Source: G965220075 sp965220075
GTDB taxonomy: Bacteria > Chloroflexota > UBA11872
Direction: 5' to 3'
DNA length: 64,000 bases
Assembly: GCA_965220075.1 (NCBI GenBank)
Contig: OZ244806.1
Coordinates: 434,001-498,000, forward strand
The translations under genes and the position numbers were made by a program. Below the pieces are notes generated by a model, which saw nothing but the letters and a program-made list of their open reading frames with translations, was not told the origin of the DNA and ran no database searches. Positions 45,123 to 53,805 of this stretch are shown here, piece after piece; position 1 is the first letter of the stretch; each line of letters opens with the position of its first letter.

Positions 45123-45209
45123 GCGGCAGTTGTAGCAGGCCGCCCGCTCGCGTGCGCCGTCGGTCAACTACGATGGACGCTTGGCCGCAGAACTCGCGAG
45201 GGAAGAGCC

Positions 45210-46877
45210 ATGCCGCGCCTGCTAGGCAAATACGCCCTCATGGAGATCCTCCGCACCGAGGGTATCCGCCACGTATTTGGAAACCCGGGGACCTCCGAGG
45301 GTGCGATCATGCACGCGCTTGAGAGCGCCCCGGATATCGAGTACGTCCTGGCCGCGCAGGAGGGCACGGCGCTGGGCATGGCCGACGCCTACGCGCGCGT
45401 AACCCGCCGGCCGGCTTTCGTGAACCTGCACGTCGAGACCGGTCTGGCCAACGGCTTGAGCTTGCTTTTCGACGCCTATCGCGGGGGCACGCCGCTGGTC
45501 CTGTCGTCGGGCAACAGCGACGTGCGCAAGCTGGCCGAAGGCCGCACCGATCTGGCCGGCTTCGCCAGTCCCTTCACCAAGTGGAGCGCCGAGGTCACCC
45601 ATCCGGAGCAGCTCGCCTCGGTCATGCGCCGCGCCTTCACCGAAGCCAAGACCCCTCCCACCGGCCCCGTGTACGTCGGTTTTGCCCCCAACGCGCTCGA
45701 TGAGGAGGGCGAGATCGACATCCGGCCCTCGGCCGACGTGTATTCGCGCGTCGCCCCCGACCAGCGCGCGCTGGACGAAGCAGTGGCTCTTCTTACCCAG
45801 GCCGAGCGGCCCATCCTGCTGTTGGGCGACCGGGTGGCGGAGTACGACGCCGTCGACGCGGCCGTGACCGTGGCCGAGCTGCTGGGCGCGCGCGTGCATG
45901 GCAACTCCTACGCGGCCATGATCTATCCCACCGACCACCCACTGTGGGCGGGCCTGATCGCGCCCTACGGCGCCTTCTACCGCGAGGCGCTGGCCTCCGC
46001 CGACGTCGTGCTCGCGGTGGGAACGCAGGCCTTCCACACGTTCTTCGATCTCGCCCAGGGGGTACTGGACGACTCCGCGCACCTCATCCACGTCGATATC
46101 AACCCCGGCGAGATCGGGCAGTCGCAACCGACCGCCCTGGGGATGCTGGCGGATCCCAGTATCGCCCTGACGCAGCTCGCGGAGGCTCTCGCGGGCGCAA
46201 TGACGGAGGAGCGGCGCGCACTCGCGCGCGAGCGCACAGACGCGGCCGCCCGCGAGCGTGCGACGCAGCGGCGGATGTTCGAGCGCCGCCTGGCCGAAGC
46301 CGGCGACCGGCGCCCCATGCTTCCCGAGCGCTTGATGAGCGAAGTCGCGGCGGCGCTTCCCTCCAACGCCGTGGTCGTGGACGACTCCATAACCGGGCGC
46401 TTCGCGCTGCACGAGGCCGCCCGTTTCAGCCGCCCGGGCAGCGTCTTCGCCGAGCGCGCCGGCGGCGCCATCGGCTGGGGAATGGGCGCCACGCTTGGCG
46501 CCAAGCTGGCCAGCCCGGACCAGCCGGTGGTGGGGCTGATCGGCGACGGCTCGGCCATGATGACCGTGCAGGCCCTCTGGACCGCCGGCGCCTATCAGAT
46601 CCCGGCCGTCTACGTGATTTGCAACAACGAGAGCTACCGCGTGCTCAAGATCAACTTGCGCCGCTATTTCGCCGACGTGCTGGGCCAGCCCGATCTGCCC
46701 AGCAAGTACATCGGCATGGACTTTCCGCGGCCCTTCGATCTGGCCGCGCTGGCCGGCGCCATGGGCGTGCCCGCGCGGCGCATCGAGGACCCCGCCGAGG
46801 TGGGGCCGGCGCTCCGCAACGCGCTCGACTCGGGCGGGCCGGCCCTGCTCGACGTCATCATCGACGGCTCGCTCTAG
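45210..46877 (+). CDS. Thiamine-diphosphate enzyme, benzoylformate decarboxylase/acetolactate synthase-like
   Basis: A 555-residue TPP enzyme with the usual three domains. VFGNPGTSEGAIMHAL and VLAAQEGTALGMADAYARVT hold the conserved TPP-activating Glu. FVNLHVETGLANGLSLLFDA resembles benzoylformate decarboxylase. The TPP/Mg motif is GLIGDGSAMMTVQALWTA to VICNN (GDG...NN). There is no small regulatory subunit gene next to it, so a role in branched-chain synthesis is less likely than 2-oxoacid decarboxylation. Start ATG 45210 has GAGGGAAGAG upstream. Confidence 0.9.
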   Translation: MPRLLGKYALMEILRTEGIRHVFGNPGTSEGAIMHALESAPDIEYVLAAQEGTALGMADAYARVTRRPAFVNLHVETGLANGLSLLFDAYRGGTPLVLSSGNSDVRKLAEGRTDLAGFASPFTKWSAEVTHPEQLASVMRRAFTEAKTPPTGPVYVGFAPNALDEEGEIDIRPSADVYSRVAPDQRALDEAVALLTQAERPILLLGDRVAEYDAVDAAVTVAELLGARVHGNSYAAMIYPTDHPLWAGLIAPYGAFYREALASADVVLAVGTQAFHTFFDLAQGVLDDSAHLIHVDINPGEIGQSQPTALGMLADPSIALTQLAEALAGAMTEERRALARERTDAAARERATQRRMFERRLAEAGDRRPMLPERLMSEVAAALPSNAVVVDDSITGRFALHEAARFSRPGSVFAERAGGAIGWGMGATLGAKLASPDQPVVGLIGDGSAMMTVQALWTAGAYQIPAVYVICNNESYRVLKINLRRYFADVLGQPDLPSKYIGMDFPRPFDLAALAGAMGVPARRIEDPAEVGPALRNALDSGGPALLDVIIDGSL

Positions 46878-46934
46878 CGGCTCGGGCAACCTCGCGCGGT
46901 CGCCGAGCTCGCGCCTGACCGGGTAGGCAGCGCC

Positions 46935-47981
46935 TCAGGGAACCAGCACCACTTTGCCGACCGAGCGGCGCTCCTCGATCAGGCGGTGCGCGCTGGCCGC
47001 TTGCGCCAGCGGGAATACTTGGCCCACCACCGGCCGCAGCGATCCGGCCGCGGCCAGGTCCAACAGCTCCTCCATGGCGTGCGGCGCCCGAGACTGCGCG
47101 TTGCTCACGCCGCCCCATCCGATCAGCCGCAGGTTCTTCTGCCAGAACGGCAGAAAGTCCAACTGGCCGGTACCAGTGAACGAGTTCGACCCAAGGCTGA
47201 CCAGGCGGCCGCCCTCCGCCATGCACTCCGGGCTGCGCGCGAAGGTCTCGCCGCCCACCGGATCCCACACCACGTCCACCCCGCGACCGTTGGTGGCGTC
47301 GAGCACCGCCGGCACGAAATCGCCGCTCCTGTAGTCGATCGCCGCGTCCGCGCCCAAGGTCCGCGCGAGCTGCAGCTTCTCGGCGCTGCCCGCCGTAGCC
47401 AGCACGCGTGCGCCCCAATGCTTCGCCAGCTGAACGGCGAAGACGCCCGTTCCGCCCGCGGCCGCGTGGATAAGCGCCGTTTCGCCCTTCCGAAGGCCCG
47501 CCGCCGTGCGCAAGGTGTGATGCGCCACCGGCGCGTAGTCGAACGCCGCCGCCTGCGCGGGGCTGTAAGCGGCGGGAAACGCGGTTGGACTCGGCCGCCC
47601 GTCCGGCCTGGGCTTGATCGCCGCCGCGTCGGCCAGCGCGAACTCGGCGTACGACCCGGGCCGCAGTCCGCCGACCAGATGCCGCGTCCCAACCTGCACG
47701 TCCGCGACGCCGGGTCCCAGCGCGGCCACCTCCACGCAGGCGCCGCCGCCCGGCATGTGCGGCGGCGGGTTAGTTCCGTATTGGGACTCGGCCCGCGATC
47801 CGATCCGTCCGCTGCCGCCGCGGCGCAGATGCAGCTGAATGAAGTCGATCGCCACCGCGAGAACCTGCACCAAGACCTCGCCCGCCCCCGGCTTTGGCGT
47901 GGGTGCCTCCTCGTAGCGCAGCACCTCGGGGCTCCCGAAATCGTGATAGCGCACGCAGCGCATCATTTCGGGGATCCGCAC
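46935..47981 (-). CDS. Zinc-independent NADPH:quinone reductase-like MDR protein
   Basis: A 348-residue medium-chain reductase. The N-terminal GroES-like domain starts RCVRYHDFGSPEVLRYEEAP. ALIHAAAGGTGVFAVQLAKH is the NADPH Rossmann loop of quinone oxidoreductases. GVDVVWDPVGGETFARS and VVGQVFPLAQAASAHRLIEE are typical. The structural and catalytic zinc Cys are absent, as expected for QOR. The GTG start at 47981 has AAGGCGG upstream; ATG 47966 is the alternative. It is divergent from the response regulator. Confidence 0.9.
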   Translation of the reverse strand: MRIPEMMRCVRYHDFGSPEVLRYEEAPTPKPGAGEVLVQVLAVAIDFIQLHLRRGGSGRIGSRAESQYGTNPPPHMPGGGACVEVAALGPGVADVQVGTRHLVGGLRPGSYAEFALADAAAIKPRPDGRPSPTAFPAAYSPAQAAAFDYAPVAHHTLRTAAGLRKGETALIHAAAGGTGVFAVQLAKHWGARVLATAGSAEKLQLARTLGADAAIDYRSGDFVPAVLDATNGRGVDVVWDPVGGETFARSPECMAEGGRLVSLGSNSFTGTGQLDFLPFWQKNLRLIGWGGVSNAQSRAPHAMEELLDLAAAGSLRPVVGQVFPLAQAASAHRLIEERRSVGKVVLVP

Positions 47982-48127
47982 GGCCGCCTTACCTTTGTGA
48001 GGAGAGATTCTCGGCGATACAACATCATCGCACCGGCCGCGCGCGCCCCGCCGGGACGCCTCGATACCATGGAGGCCGATCGAGCTTCGACTGCCGCCGC
48101 GCGAACGGCGGACGGGAGACATGGGCG

Positions 48128-48826
48128 TTGCGGGTAACGGTGATCGAGGACGATGAAAGCGTACGCTCCGCCATCGTCTACCTGCTGAAGCGTGAAGGCT
48201 ACGAGGTCGAGTCCACCGGCGACGGGGAGCGCGCCCTCGAAGTCGTCGATGCCCGTCCTCCCGACGTGATCGTGCTCGACGTCATGCTCCCGGGGGTGGA
48301 CGGGTTTGAAGTCTGCCGGCTGATTCGGCGTTCGAGCTCGGTGCCGATACTGATGCTGACGGCGCGCGACGAGGAGATAGATCGAGTGGTTGGCCTTGAG
48401 ATCGGCGCCGACGATTACCTGACCAAGCCCTTTTCGACGCGCGAGCTGATCGCCCGCGTCAAGGCGCTGCTGCGCCGCCGGTCGCTCCTGCACGAAGACC
48501 TTGCGCGCGATGGCGAGGGGACGCCCGCGGTGCTCGATATCAACGGCGTGCGGCTCGATCCGGCCACGCGCCAGGTCAACGTGAACGAGCGCGGCGTGCG
48601 GCTCAAGCCCAAGGAGTTCGATCTGCTCGCGTTCCTGATGCGGCACGCCGGCCAGGTGTTCTCAGCCGAGCGCTTGATCGAGAGCGTCTGGGGTTACGCC
48701 TACCCGGGCGACACGCGCACGGTGCCCGTCCACGTCCGCAGCCTGCGGCGCCGTATCGAGGACGACGCTTCCAATCCACAGCGCATCGAGACGGTGCGCG
48801 GCGTGGGCTACCGATTCGTTCCGTGA
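48128..48826 (+). CDS. OmpR/PhoB family response regulator
   Basis: A 232-residue two-domain regulator. The receiver has the acidic pocket Glu7-Asp8-Asp9, phospho-acceptor Asp51 (VIVLDVMLPG), Thr in LMLTARDEE and Lys100 (YLTKPF). The winged-helix DNA-binding domain follows (VRLKPKEFDLLAFLMRHAGQ, RTVPVHVRSLRRRIE, VRGVGYRF). The TTG at 48128, with GGGAG upstream, is the best start, since no in-frame ATG exists there. The stop overlaps the kinase start by four bases. Position ahead of pstSCAB-phoU makes it very probably the PhoB/PhoP-type regulator of phosphate starvation. Confidence 0.92.
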   Translation: MRVTVIEDDESVRSAIVYLLKREGYEVESTGDGERALEVVDARPPDVIVLDVMLPGVDGFEVCRLIRRSSSVPILMLTARDEEIDRVVGLEIGADDYLTKPFSTRELIARVKALLRRRSLLHEDLARDGEGTPAVLDINGVRLDPATRQVNVNERGVRLKPKEFDLLAFLMRHAGQVFSAERLIESVWGYAYPGDTRTVPVHVRSLRRRIEDDASNPQRIETVRGVGYRFVP

Positions 48827-50211
48827 CCATCGCGCGCCGCAGCCTGCGGGGGGCCATCGCACTGGCCCTCACCGGGCTGCTGGCCGCGCTCCTGGCCGGC
48901 GTCGGAATCTTCCTGGCCAGCGCCCAGGTGGTTCCCGATGTCGCGCCGCTTATCGCGGGCCTCGCGATCGCGTTCGTGCTGGGTGCGCTGGCAGTGCTGG
49001 GCCTCACCGCCGCGGCCACCCGAACCGTCGTGCGGCGTCTCGATCACCTCACCAAGGCCACCCAGTATCTGGTTGACGAGGGCCGTTTGTCGGTAGTTCC
49101 GCCGGGTCCGCCGGATGAGGTGGGAAGGCTGGCTCGCGCCTTCAACGCCACCGCCCTGCTGCTGCGCGACCGCTTCGCCGATCTCGGCGCCGAGCACCGG
49201 CAGCTCGAGACCGTGCTGGCCACGATGGCGGACGGCGTGGTGATCGTGGACGCCGACGAGCGTGTCCGTTTGGTCAATCCGGCCGCCAGCGCGATCCTGC
49301 GGGTCGATCCGCCGACGGATGACGGACGCTCGCTCGTCGACGCCCTGCGCGACCACGAGCTCGTCGAGCTCTGTCGTCATTCGCGCGAGTCGCACGCCAC
49401 GCATACCCGCTTCCTCACCCTCAGCGCGGGTGACCGTGCGGTGCAGGCTATCGCGGCGTCCATCAGTCACGGCGGCGCCGAGCAGACCCTGTTGCTGCTG
49501 CGCGACCTGACCGAGATCAGGCAAACCGCCGCAATGCGTCGGGAGTTCGTGGCCAACGTGTCGCACGAGCTGCGCACGCCGGTCACGGCCCTAAAAGCGC
49601 TGATCGAGACCCTGGAAGGCGGTGCGATCGACGACCCCAGCACCCGCGCCGACTTCCTGCGGCGCATTCACGATGAGGTGGACCGGATATCCGGGCTGGT
49701 TGAGGAGCAGCTCGATTTGGCGCGTATCGAGTCGGGCGCGGCCGAGTTGCAGCGGCGTGAGGTGGACCTGAGGGCCGTCGTCGGGCGCGCGGCGGAGCGG
49801 TTGCGTCCGCAGGCGCAGCGCAGTGGCGTTGCGCTGGACACCCAGCCCGCCGATGGCGCTCTCCTCGTCCACGTGGATGCGGAGCGCTTGGGACAGGTCG
49901 TGACCAGCCTTGTCCATAACGCCATCAAGTTCACTCCACCCGGCGGCGCCGTTACCGTTTCGGTCCGCGTGCAGGCGGAAGAAGTGATCATCGCCGTGGC
50001 CGACAACGGCGCGGGCATCGAAGCCGAGGCCATCCCGCGCCTGTTCGAGCGCTTCTTCAAAGCCGACCGCGCCCGCAGCGGCGGCGGCGCCGGACTGGGC
50101 TTGGCCATCGCCAAGCACGTGGTGCAGGAGCACGGCGGCCGCATCTGGGCCGAGTCCCCGGGACTCGGCCGCGGAGCGACCTTTTGCGTAGCGCTGCCCT
50201 ATGGCGGCTGA
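48823..50211 (+). CDS. PhoR-like sensor histidine kinase
   Basis: A 462-residue membrane kinase. Two spans (about residues 10-33 and 42-65) with almost no outside loop precede a HAMP linker (~66-118), a PAS domain (~128-230), the HisKA helix with phospho-acceptor His248 (FVANVSHELRTP) and the ATPase domain (N box with Asn366, G1 box DNGAGI around 394-399, GAGLGLAIAKHV). The tiny periplasmic part is typical of PhoR, which senses phosphate through PstSCAB and PhoU. It starts at GTG 48823, overlapping the regulator stop. Confidence 0.93.
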   Translation: MTIARRSLRGAIALALTGLLAALLAGVGIFLASAQVVPDVAPLIAGLAIAFVLGALAVLGLTAAATRTVVRRLDHLTKATQYLVDEGRLSVVPPGPPDEVGRLARAFNATALLLRDRFADLGAEHRQLETVLATMADGVVIVDADERVRLVNPAASAILRVDPPTDDGRSLVDALRDHELVELCRHSRESHATHTRFLTLSAGDRAVQAIAASISHGGAEQTLLLLRDLTEIRQTAAMRREFVANVSHELRTPVTALKALIETLEGGAIDDPSTRADFLRRIHDEVDRISGLVEEQLDLARIESGAAELQRREVDLRAVVGRAAERLRPQAQRSGVALDTQPADGALLVHVDAERLGQVVTSLVHNAIKFTPPGGAVTVSVRVQAEEVIIAVADNGAGIEAEAIPRLFERFFKADRARSGGGAGLGLAIAKHVVQEHGGRIWAESPGLGRGATFCVALPYGG

Positions 50212-50236
50212 GAGCGCCGCAGAGCGGAGCGCGCAT

Positions 50237-50454
50237 GTGCTGTTCGTTTGCGTGTGCATAACGCTGGACGCAACCAGATGGCGGCCGCCCTGCTGGCGCA
50301 CCGCGCGCGGGGCAAAGTAGGTGTGCGGTCGGCCGGCAGCCCACCGGCCGAGAGCCTGAACCCCGCCGCCGTGCAGGTTCTTGCGGAGCTGGGGATCGTC
50401 GTCGCCGCCCGGACCCCGTGCAGACTCGACGATTGGATGGTCCGGCTTAGGCCG
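50237..50454 (+). pseudogene. Broken arsenate reductase/low-Mr phosphotyrosine phosphatase-like gene
   Basis: Translation gives VLFVCV, then after removing a duplicated TG at 50255-50256, HNAGRNQMAAALLAHRARGK and VRSAGSPPAESLNPAAVQVL. This is the P-loop region of ArsC/LMW-PTPase proteins, where the motif is CVHNAGRSQMAAALL. Similarity fades after about 50450 and the C-terminal half with the catalytic Asp is gone. The reading frame is broken by the 2-base duplication. It sits between the PhoR-like kinase and pstS. Arsenate enters cells through phosphate transporters, which makes the position meaningful. Confidence 0.75.
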
Positions 50455-50571
50455 CGCGGCGCCCGGTGCCTAAGCCCGGTGCCTGACCCTCCAGGCGTCG
50501 TGGGCGAGTCCATCCCAAGCCTGCCCGCGCGGGCCTGTGGACGCCGGCGGGGCTTATGGCTGGCCGATTGC

Positions 50572-50601
50572 GTTCAAACGTTCAATCAGCGCTCAACTTC
50601 C
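50572..50601 (+). promoter_or_regulatory. Possible Pho box upstream of pstS
   Basis: Direct repeats GTTCAAAC, GTTCAATCAGC (50580-50590) and GCTCAACTTCC (50591-50601) share the core nTCAAnT. The last two are spaced 11 bases apart, like the direct-repeat units bound by PhoP/PhoB-type regulators. The array is 92 bases before the pstS ATG, in an unusually AT-rich patch. Confidence 0.45.
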
Positions 50602-50692
50602 GCTAATCCGGCCGCTCTCTGCATTGATGCGCCGCGGTTACGGTTTGATCGAGTTTATTTGTCGAGAGCACTCGACTGGGGAGGAGACAAGT

Positions 50693-51784
50693 ATGCGAAG
50701 GGTCTCACGGCGCGGCGCATTGCGTGCGCTAGGCGGCGGCGCGGCACTGGCCGGCACCGCGGCGTTCCTTAGCGCCTGCGGGGAGTCCTCAAGCGAGGCC
50801 GCCCCCAAAGTGGTCACGGTCGAGAAGATCGTGACCGTGGAGGCGCCGGCCGGCCCCATGCAGGGCACCATCCTGGTGGACGGCTCCAGCACGGTGGGCC
50901 CCATCACCCAGGCCGTGGCTGAGGAGTTCCGTAGTCAGTTCCCGCAGGTGCGCGTGCCGGTTGGGATTTCCGGTACCGGCGGCGGCTTCAAGAAGTTCTG
51001 CAAAGAGGAGACCGACGTCGCCGACGCCTCGCGCTTCATCAGGAGCAGCGAGCAGGAGCTGTGTGGCGAAGCCGGAATCGAGTACATCGAGCTGCCGGTG
51101 GCCATAGACGGGATCGCTGTCGTCGTCAATCCCAACAACACGGCCATCGGCGACTCCATCACGGTCGAAGAGCTCAACAAGATGTGGGCGCCGGAATCGG
51201 AGGACAACATCACCAGTTGGGCCCAGATTCGGGACGGGTTGCCGGACCGGCGGCTGATCCTCTATGGACCCGGCACCGACTCGGGCACCTACGACTACTT
51301 CACCAAGGTGATCAACGGCGCGGAAGGCGCCAGCCGCGGTGACTTCACCCCCAGTGAGGACGACAACGTCCTGGTGCAGGGCATCGCGGGCGACACCAAC
51401 GCGGCTGGCTTTTTCGGCCTCGCCTACTACGAGCAGAACACCGACGTCATCAAGGCGCTAAAGGTGGACGGCGGCGACGGGCCGGTTTTCCCCACGACGG
51501 ACAACGTCCTGAGCGGCAAGTACGCGCCGCTCTCGCGCGTCATCTTCATCTACGTGAGCGCCCAGGCTGCCGAGCGGCCCGAAGTCCAGACCTTCATCGA
51601 CTTCTACATGAAGAACGCAAGCGGCCTCGCTGGCAGTGTCGGTTACGTGTCGCTCCCGGCGGAGATGTACGAGATGGGGCTGGAGCGCTTCAACAGCCGC
51701 AAAGTTGGAAGCGTCAGGGACACCGATCCCGAAGTCGGCGAGAGCCCGTCCTCGGTCCTCGAAGCCTGGAAGGCGGGCGCGTAG
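50693..51784 (+). CDS. pstS: Phosphate-binding lipoprotein of the Pst ABC transporter
   Basis: A 363-residue substrate-binding protein. The signal has twin Arg (RRVSRRGAL), suggesting Tat export, and a lipobox FLSAC with Cys29. A short KVVTVEKIVTVEAP linker follows. VDGSSTVGPITQAVAEEF and GISGTGGGFKKFCKEETDVA are the phosphate-binding loops, and YGPGTDSGTYDYF the C-lobe loop. It captures phosphate outside the cell and hands it to PstC/PstA. GGGGAGGAG lies nine bases before the ATG at 50693. The possible Pho box upstream fits induction by phosphate limitation. Confidence 0.95.
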   Translation: MRRVSRRGALRALGGGAALAGTAAFLSACGESSSEAAPKVVTVEKIVTVEAPAGPMQGTILVDGSSTVGPITQAVAEEFRSQFPQVRVPVGISGTGGGFKKFCKEETDVADASRFIRSSEQELCGEAGIEYIELPVAIDGIAVVVNPNNTAIGDSITVEELNKMWAPESEDNITSWAQIRDGLPDRRLILYGPGTDSGTYDYFTKVINGAEGASRGDFTPSEDDNVLVQGIAGDTNAAGFFGLAYYEQNTDVIKALKVDGGDGPVFPTTDNVLSGKYAPLSRVIFIYVSAQAAERPEVQTFIDFYMKNASGLAGSVGYVSLPAEMYEMGLERFNSRKVGSVRDTDPEVGESPSSVLEAWKAGA

Positions 51785-51889
51785 CATTCCGGCAAGACCC
51801 GGCGCCCCCCACCCGCGTCTCAACGAGGCAGCGTTCCCGCGCCGAGCGCGAGGTCGCGGCGACCGCCGGCCGCCAGACCCGCGGCCGCC

Positions 51890-51903
51890 GGGGCCTCGGC
51901 CCC
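51890..51903 (+). other. GC-rich stem-loop between pstS and pstC
   Basis: GGGGC and GCCCC pair around CTCG within a 195-base spacer, with further GGCCG/CGGCC pairing close by. There is no T-run, so it is not a clear terminator. It may protect the pstS message or dampen pstC expression, as hairpins after binding-protein genes often do. Confidence 0.4.
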
Positions 51904-51979
51904 CGCTTCGCGCCCTAGACATAGCGGTGCAAACATGGGGGCAATCAGGCTCGCGGACCGGCTGTCAAGGACCTCTGAA

Positions 51980-52915
51980 ATGAATGGCGGCGGCGGAATG
52001 GGGCCTTTGTCCGCGCCCCGGAGGGGTGCCCGCTGGCGGCGCACGTTCATTGAGCGGGCCATACACATCCTGTTGTTTGCTTGCGCGGCGGTGTCGGTTC
52101 TCACCACTGCCGGGATCGTCGTAACGCTGCTGGGCGAGACGATTCAGTTCTTTGGCGAGGTCCCCATCGTGGATTTCCTCACCGGCACCCGCTGGACGCC
52201 GCTCTTCGTCTCGCAGCATTTCGGCGTTCTGCCGCTCGTCAACGGCACATTGGCGGTGGCTCTGGTGGCGATGGTGGTTGCGCTTCCGATCGGGCTGCTC
52301 ACGGCCATCTACCTGAGCGAGTACGCGCCGGCCCGCGTGCGCAGCGCGGTCAAGCCCGGCTTGGAGGTTCTGGCCGGCATACCCACGGTCGTATACGGCT
52401 ACTTCGCGCTGCAATTCGTCACGCCCATCTTGCGCAACGTCTTTCCCGACACCCAGATATTCAACGTGGCCAGCGCCGGCATCGTCATGGGGTTCATGAT
52501 CCTGCCGATGATGGCCTCGATCAGTGAGGACGCCTTGCGCGCCGTGCCGCGCGACCTGCGCGAGGGCGCCTTCGCACTTGGCGCCACCAAGCTCGAAGTC
52601 GCTACTCGCATCGTGGTGCCGGGCGCGCTCTCAGGCATTCTGGCGGCCGCGATTCTCTCCGTCTCGCGCGCTATCGGCGAAACCATGATCGTCGCGATCG
52701 CGGCCGGACTGCAGCCCAAGATGGGCTTCGATCTGCTGGCCTCCATGGAGACCATGACCGCTTATATAGTTCAGGTCAGCCTGGGCGATACGCCGCAAGA
52801 CACTATCGAGTTCCGCACCATATTCGCCGTCGGCACGCTGCTGTTCGTGATGACGTTCGTGATGAACGTGCTCAGCGGCTGGTTCGTGCGGCGCTACCGC
52901 GAGGTCTACGAATGA
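51980..52915 (+). CDS. pstC: Phosphate ABC transporter permease PstC
   Basis: A 311-residue permease with six membrane spans. FVSQHFGVLPLVNGTLAVAL, LPIGLLTAIYLSEYAP, GIPTVVYGYFAL and LREGAFALGATKLEVATRIV (the EAA loop that docks on PstB) are family marks. SRAIGETMIVAIAAG ends the core. The start is taken as ATG 51980, which has AAGGA upstream; ATG 51935 would add 15 residues. The stop overlaps the pstA start (ATGA). Confidence 0.95.
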   Translation: MNGGGGMGPLSAPRRGARWRRTFIERAIHILLFACAAVSVLTTAGIVVTLLGETIQFFGEVPIVDFLTGTRWTPLFVSQHFGVLPLVNGTLAVALVAMVVALPIGLLTAIYLSEYAPARVRSAVKPGLEVLAGIPTVVYGYFALQFVTPILRNVFPDTQIFNVASAGIVMGFMILPMMASISEDALRAVPRDLREGAFALGATKLEVATRIVVPGALSGILAAAILSVSRAIGETMIVAIAAGLQPKMGFDLLASMETMTAYIVQVSLGDTPQDTIEFRTIFAVGTLLFVMTFVMNVLSGWFVRRYREVYE

Positions 52916-53805
52916 GCGCCTCCGGCACGACGCCTACGTCCAGCCAATACCGCACACGTCCCCGCGTGCGAGGCGCCCTCGGACGCCTTTTCAACGTGCT
53001 TACGATCATATCGACACTGCTCGGCCTGGCCGTCCTGGCCGCCTTGCTGATCGACGTATTCACCGAGGGCGCGGGGCAGGTGGACGGGCCCTTTCTCACG
53101 GAGTATCCGTCCCGCTTTCCGGCGAAGGCCGGCCTGCGGTCCGCGCTCCTGGGCACGCTGTGGATGCTCGGACTTACGGCGGTAATGGCGTTCCCGATCG
53201 CCGTCGGCGCCGCGATCTATCTCGAGGAGTACGCGCCGGATAATCGCTTGACCCGGTTCATCCAGCTCAACATCGCCAACCTGGCCGGCGTGCCCTCGGT
53301 CGTATATGGGTTGCTGGGCCTTGGCCTGTTCGTACGTTGGTTCGGCCTGGGCCGCAGCGTGATGGCCGGGTCCATGACCATGGCGCTGCTCATTCTGCCG
53401 CTCGTTATCGTGGCTTCCCGCGAGGCCCTTCGGGCCGTGCCCGACTCGCTTCGCGAAGGCTCCGTCGCGCTCGGCGCCACCCGCTGGCAAACGGTCAGCC
53501 GCACCGTGCTGCCGGCCGCCCTGCCCGGAATCCTCACCGGCACCATCCTGGCGCTTGCCCGCGCCGTGGGTGAGACGGCGCCGCTCATCACTATCGGCGC
53601 GCTCACCTACATAGCCTTCGACCCCCAAGGCCCGCTCGATCTGTTCACGGTGTTGCCGATCCAGATATTCAACTGGGTATCGTTGCCGCAGAAGGAATTC
53701 GCCAGCCTGGCAGCCGGGGGAATCGTGGTGCTTCTGGTCGTGCTGCTGCTGGCCAACTCCATTGCCATAGTCATTCGCTACCGCTTCGAGAGGAGATTGC
53801 GGTGA
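52912..53805 (+). CDS. pstA: Phosphate ABC transporter permease PstA
   Basis: A 297-residue permease, partner of PstC. Six spans are visible. AVGAAIYLEEYAPDNRLTRF, NLAGVPSVVYGLLGLGLFVR, LREGSVALGATRWQTVSRTV (EAA loop) and ARAVGETAPLITIGALTY are conserved. The gene overlaps pstC and pstB by four bases each (ATGA, GTGA), keeping permease and ATPase subunits in balance. The N-terminal ~20 residues before the first span are Ser/Thr/Arg-rich. Confidence 0.95.
   Translation: MSASGTTPTSSQYRTRPRVRGALGRLFNVLTIISTLLGLAVLAALLIDVFTEGAGQVDGPFLTEYPSRFPAKAGLRSALLGTLWMLGLTAVMAFPIAVGAAIYLEEYAPDNRLTRFIQLNIANLAGVPSVVYGLLGLGLFVRWFGLGRSVMAGSMTMALLILPLVIVASREALRAVPDSLREGSVALGATRWQTVSRTVLPAALPGILTGTILALARAVGETAPLITIGALTYIAFDPQGPLDLFTVLPIQIFNWVSLPQKEFASLAAGGIVVLLVVLLLANSIAIVIRYRFERRLR

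Noticed and set aside
45222..46889. Minus-strand frame of 555 codons
   Set aside because: Exact antisense of the TPP enzyme, which has full cofactor motifs.
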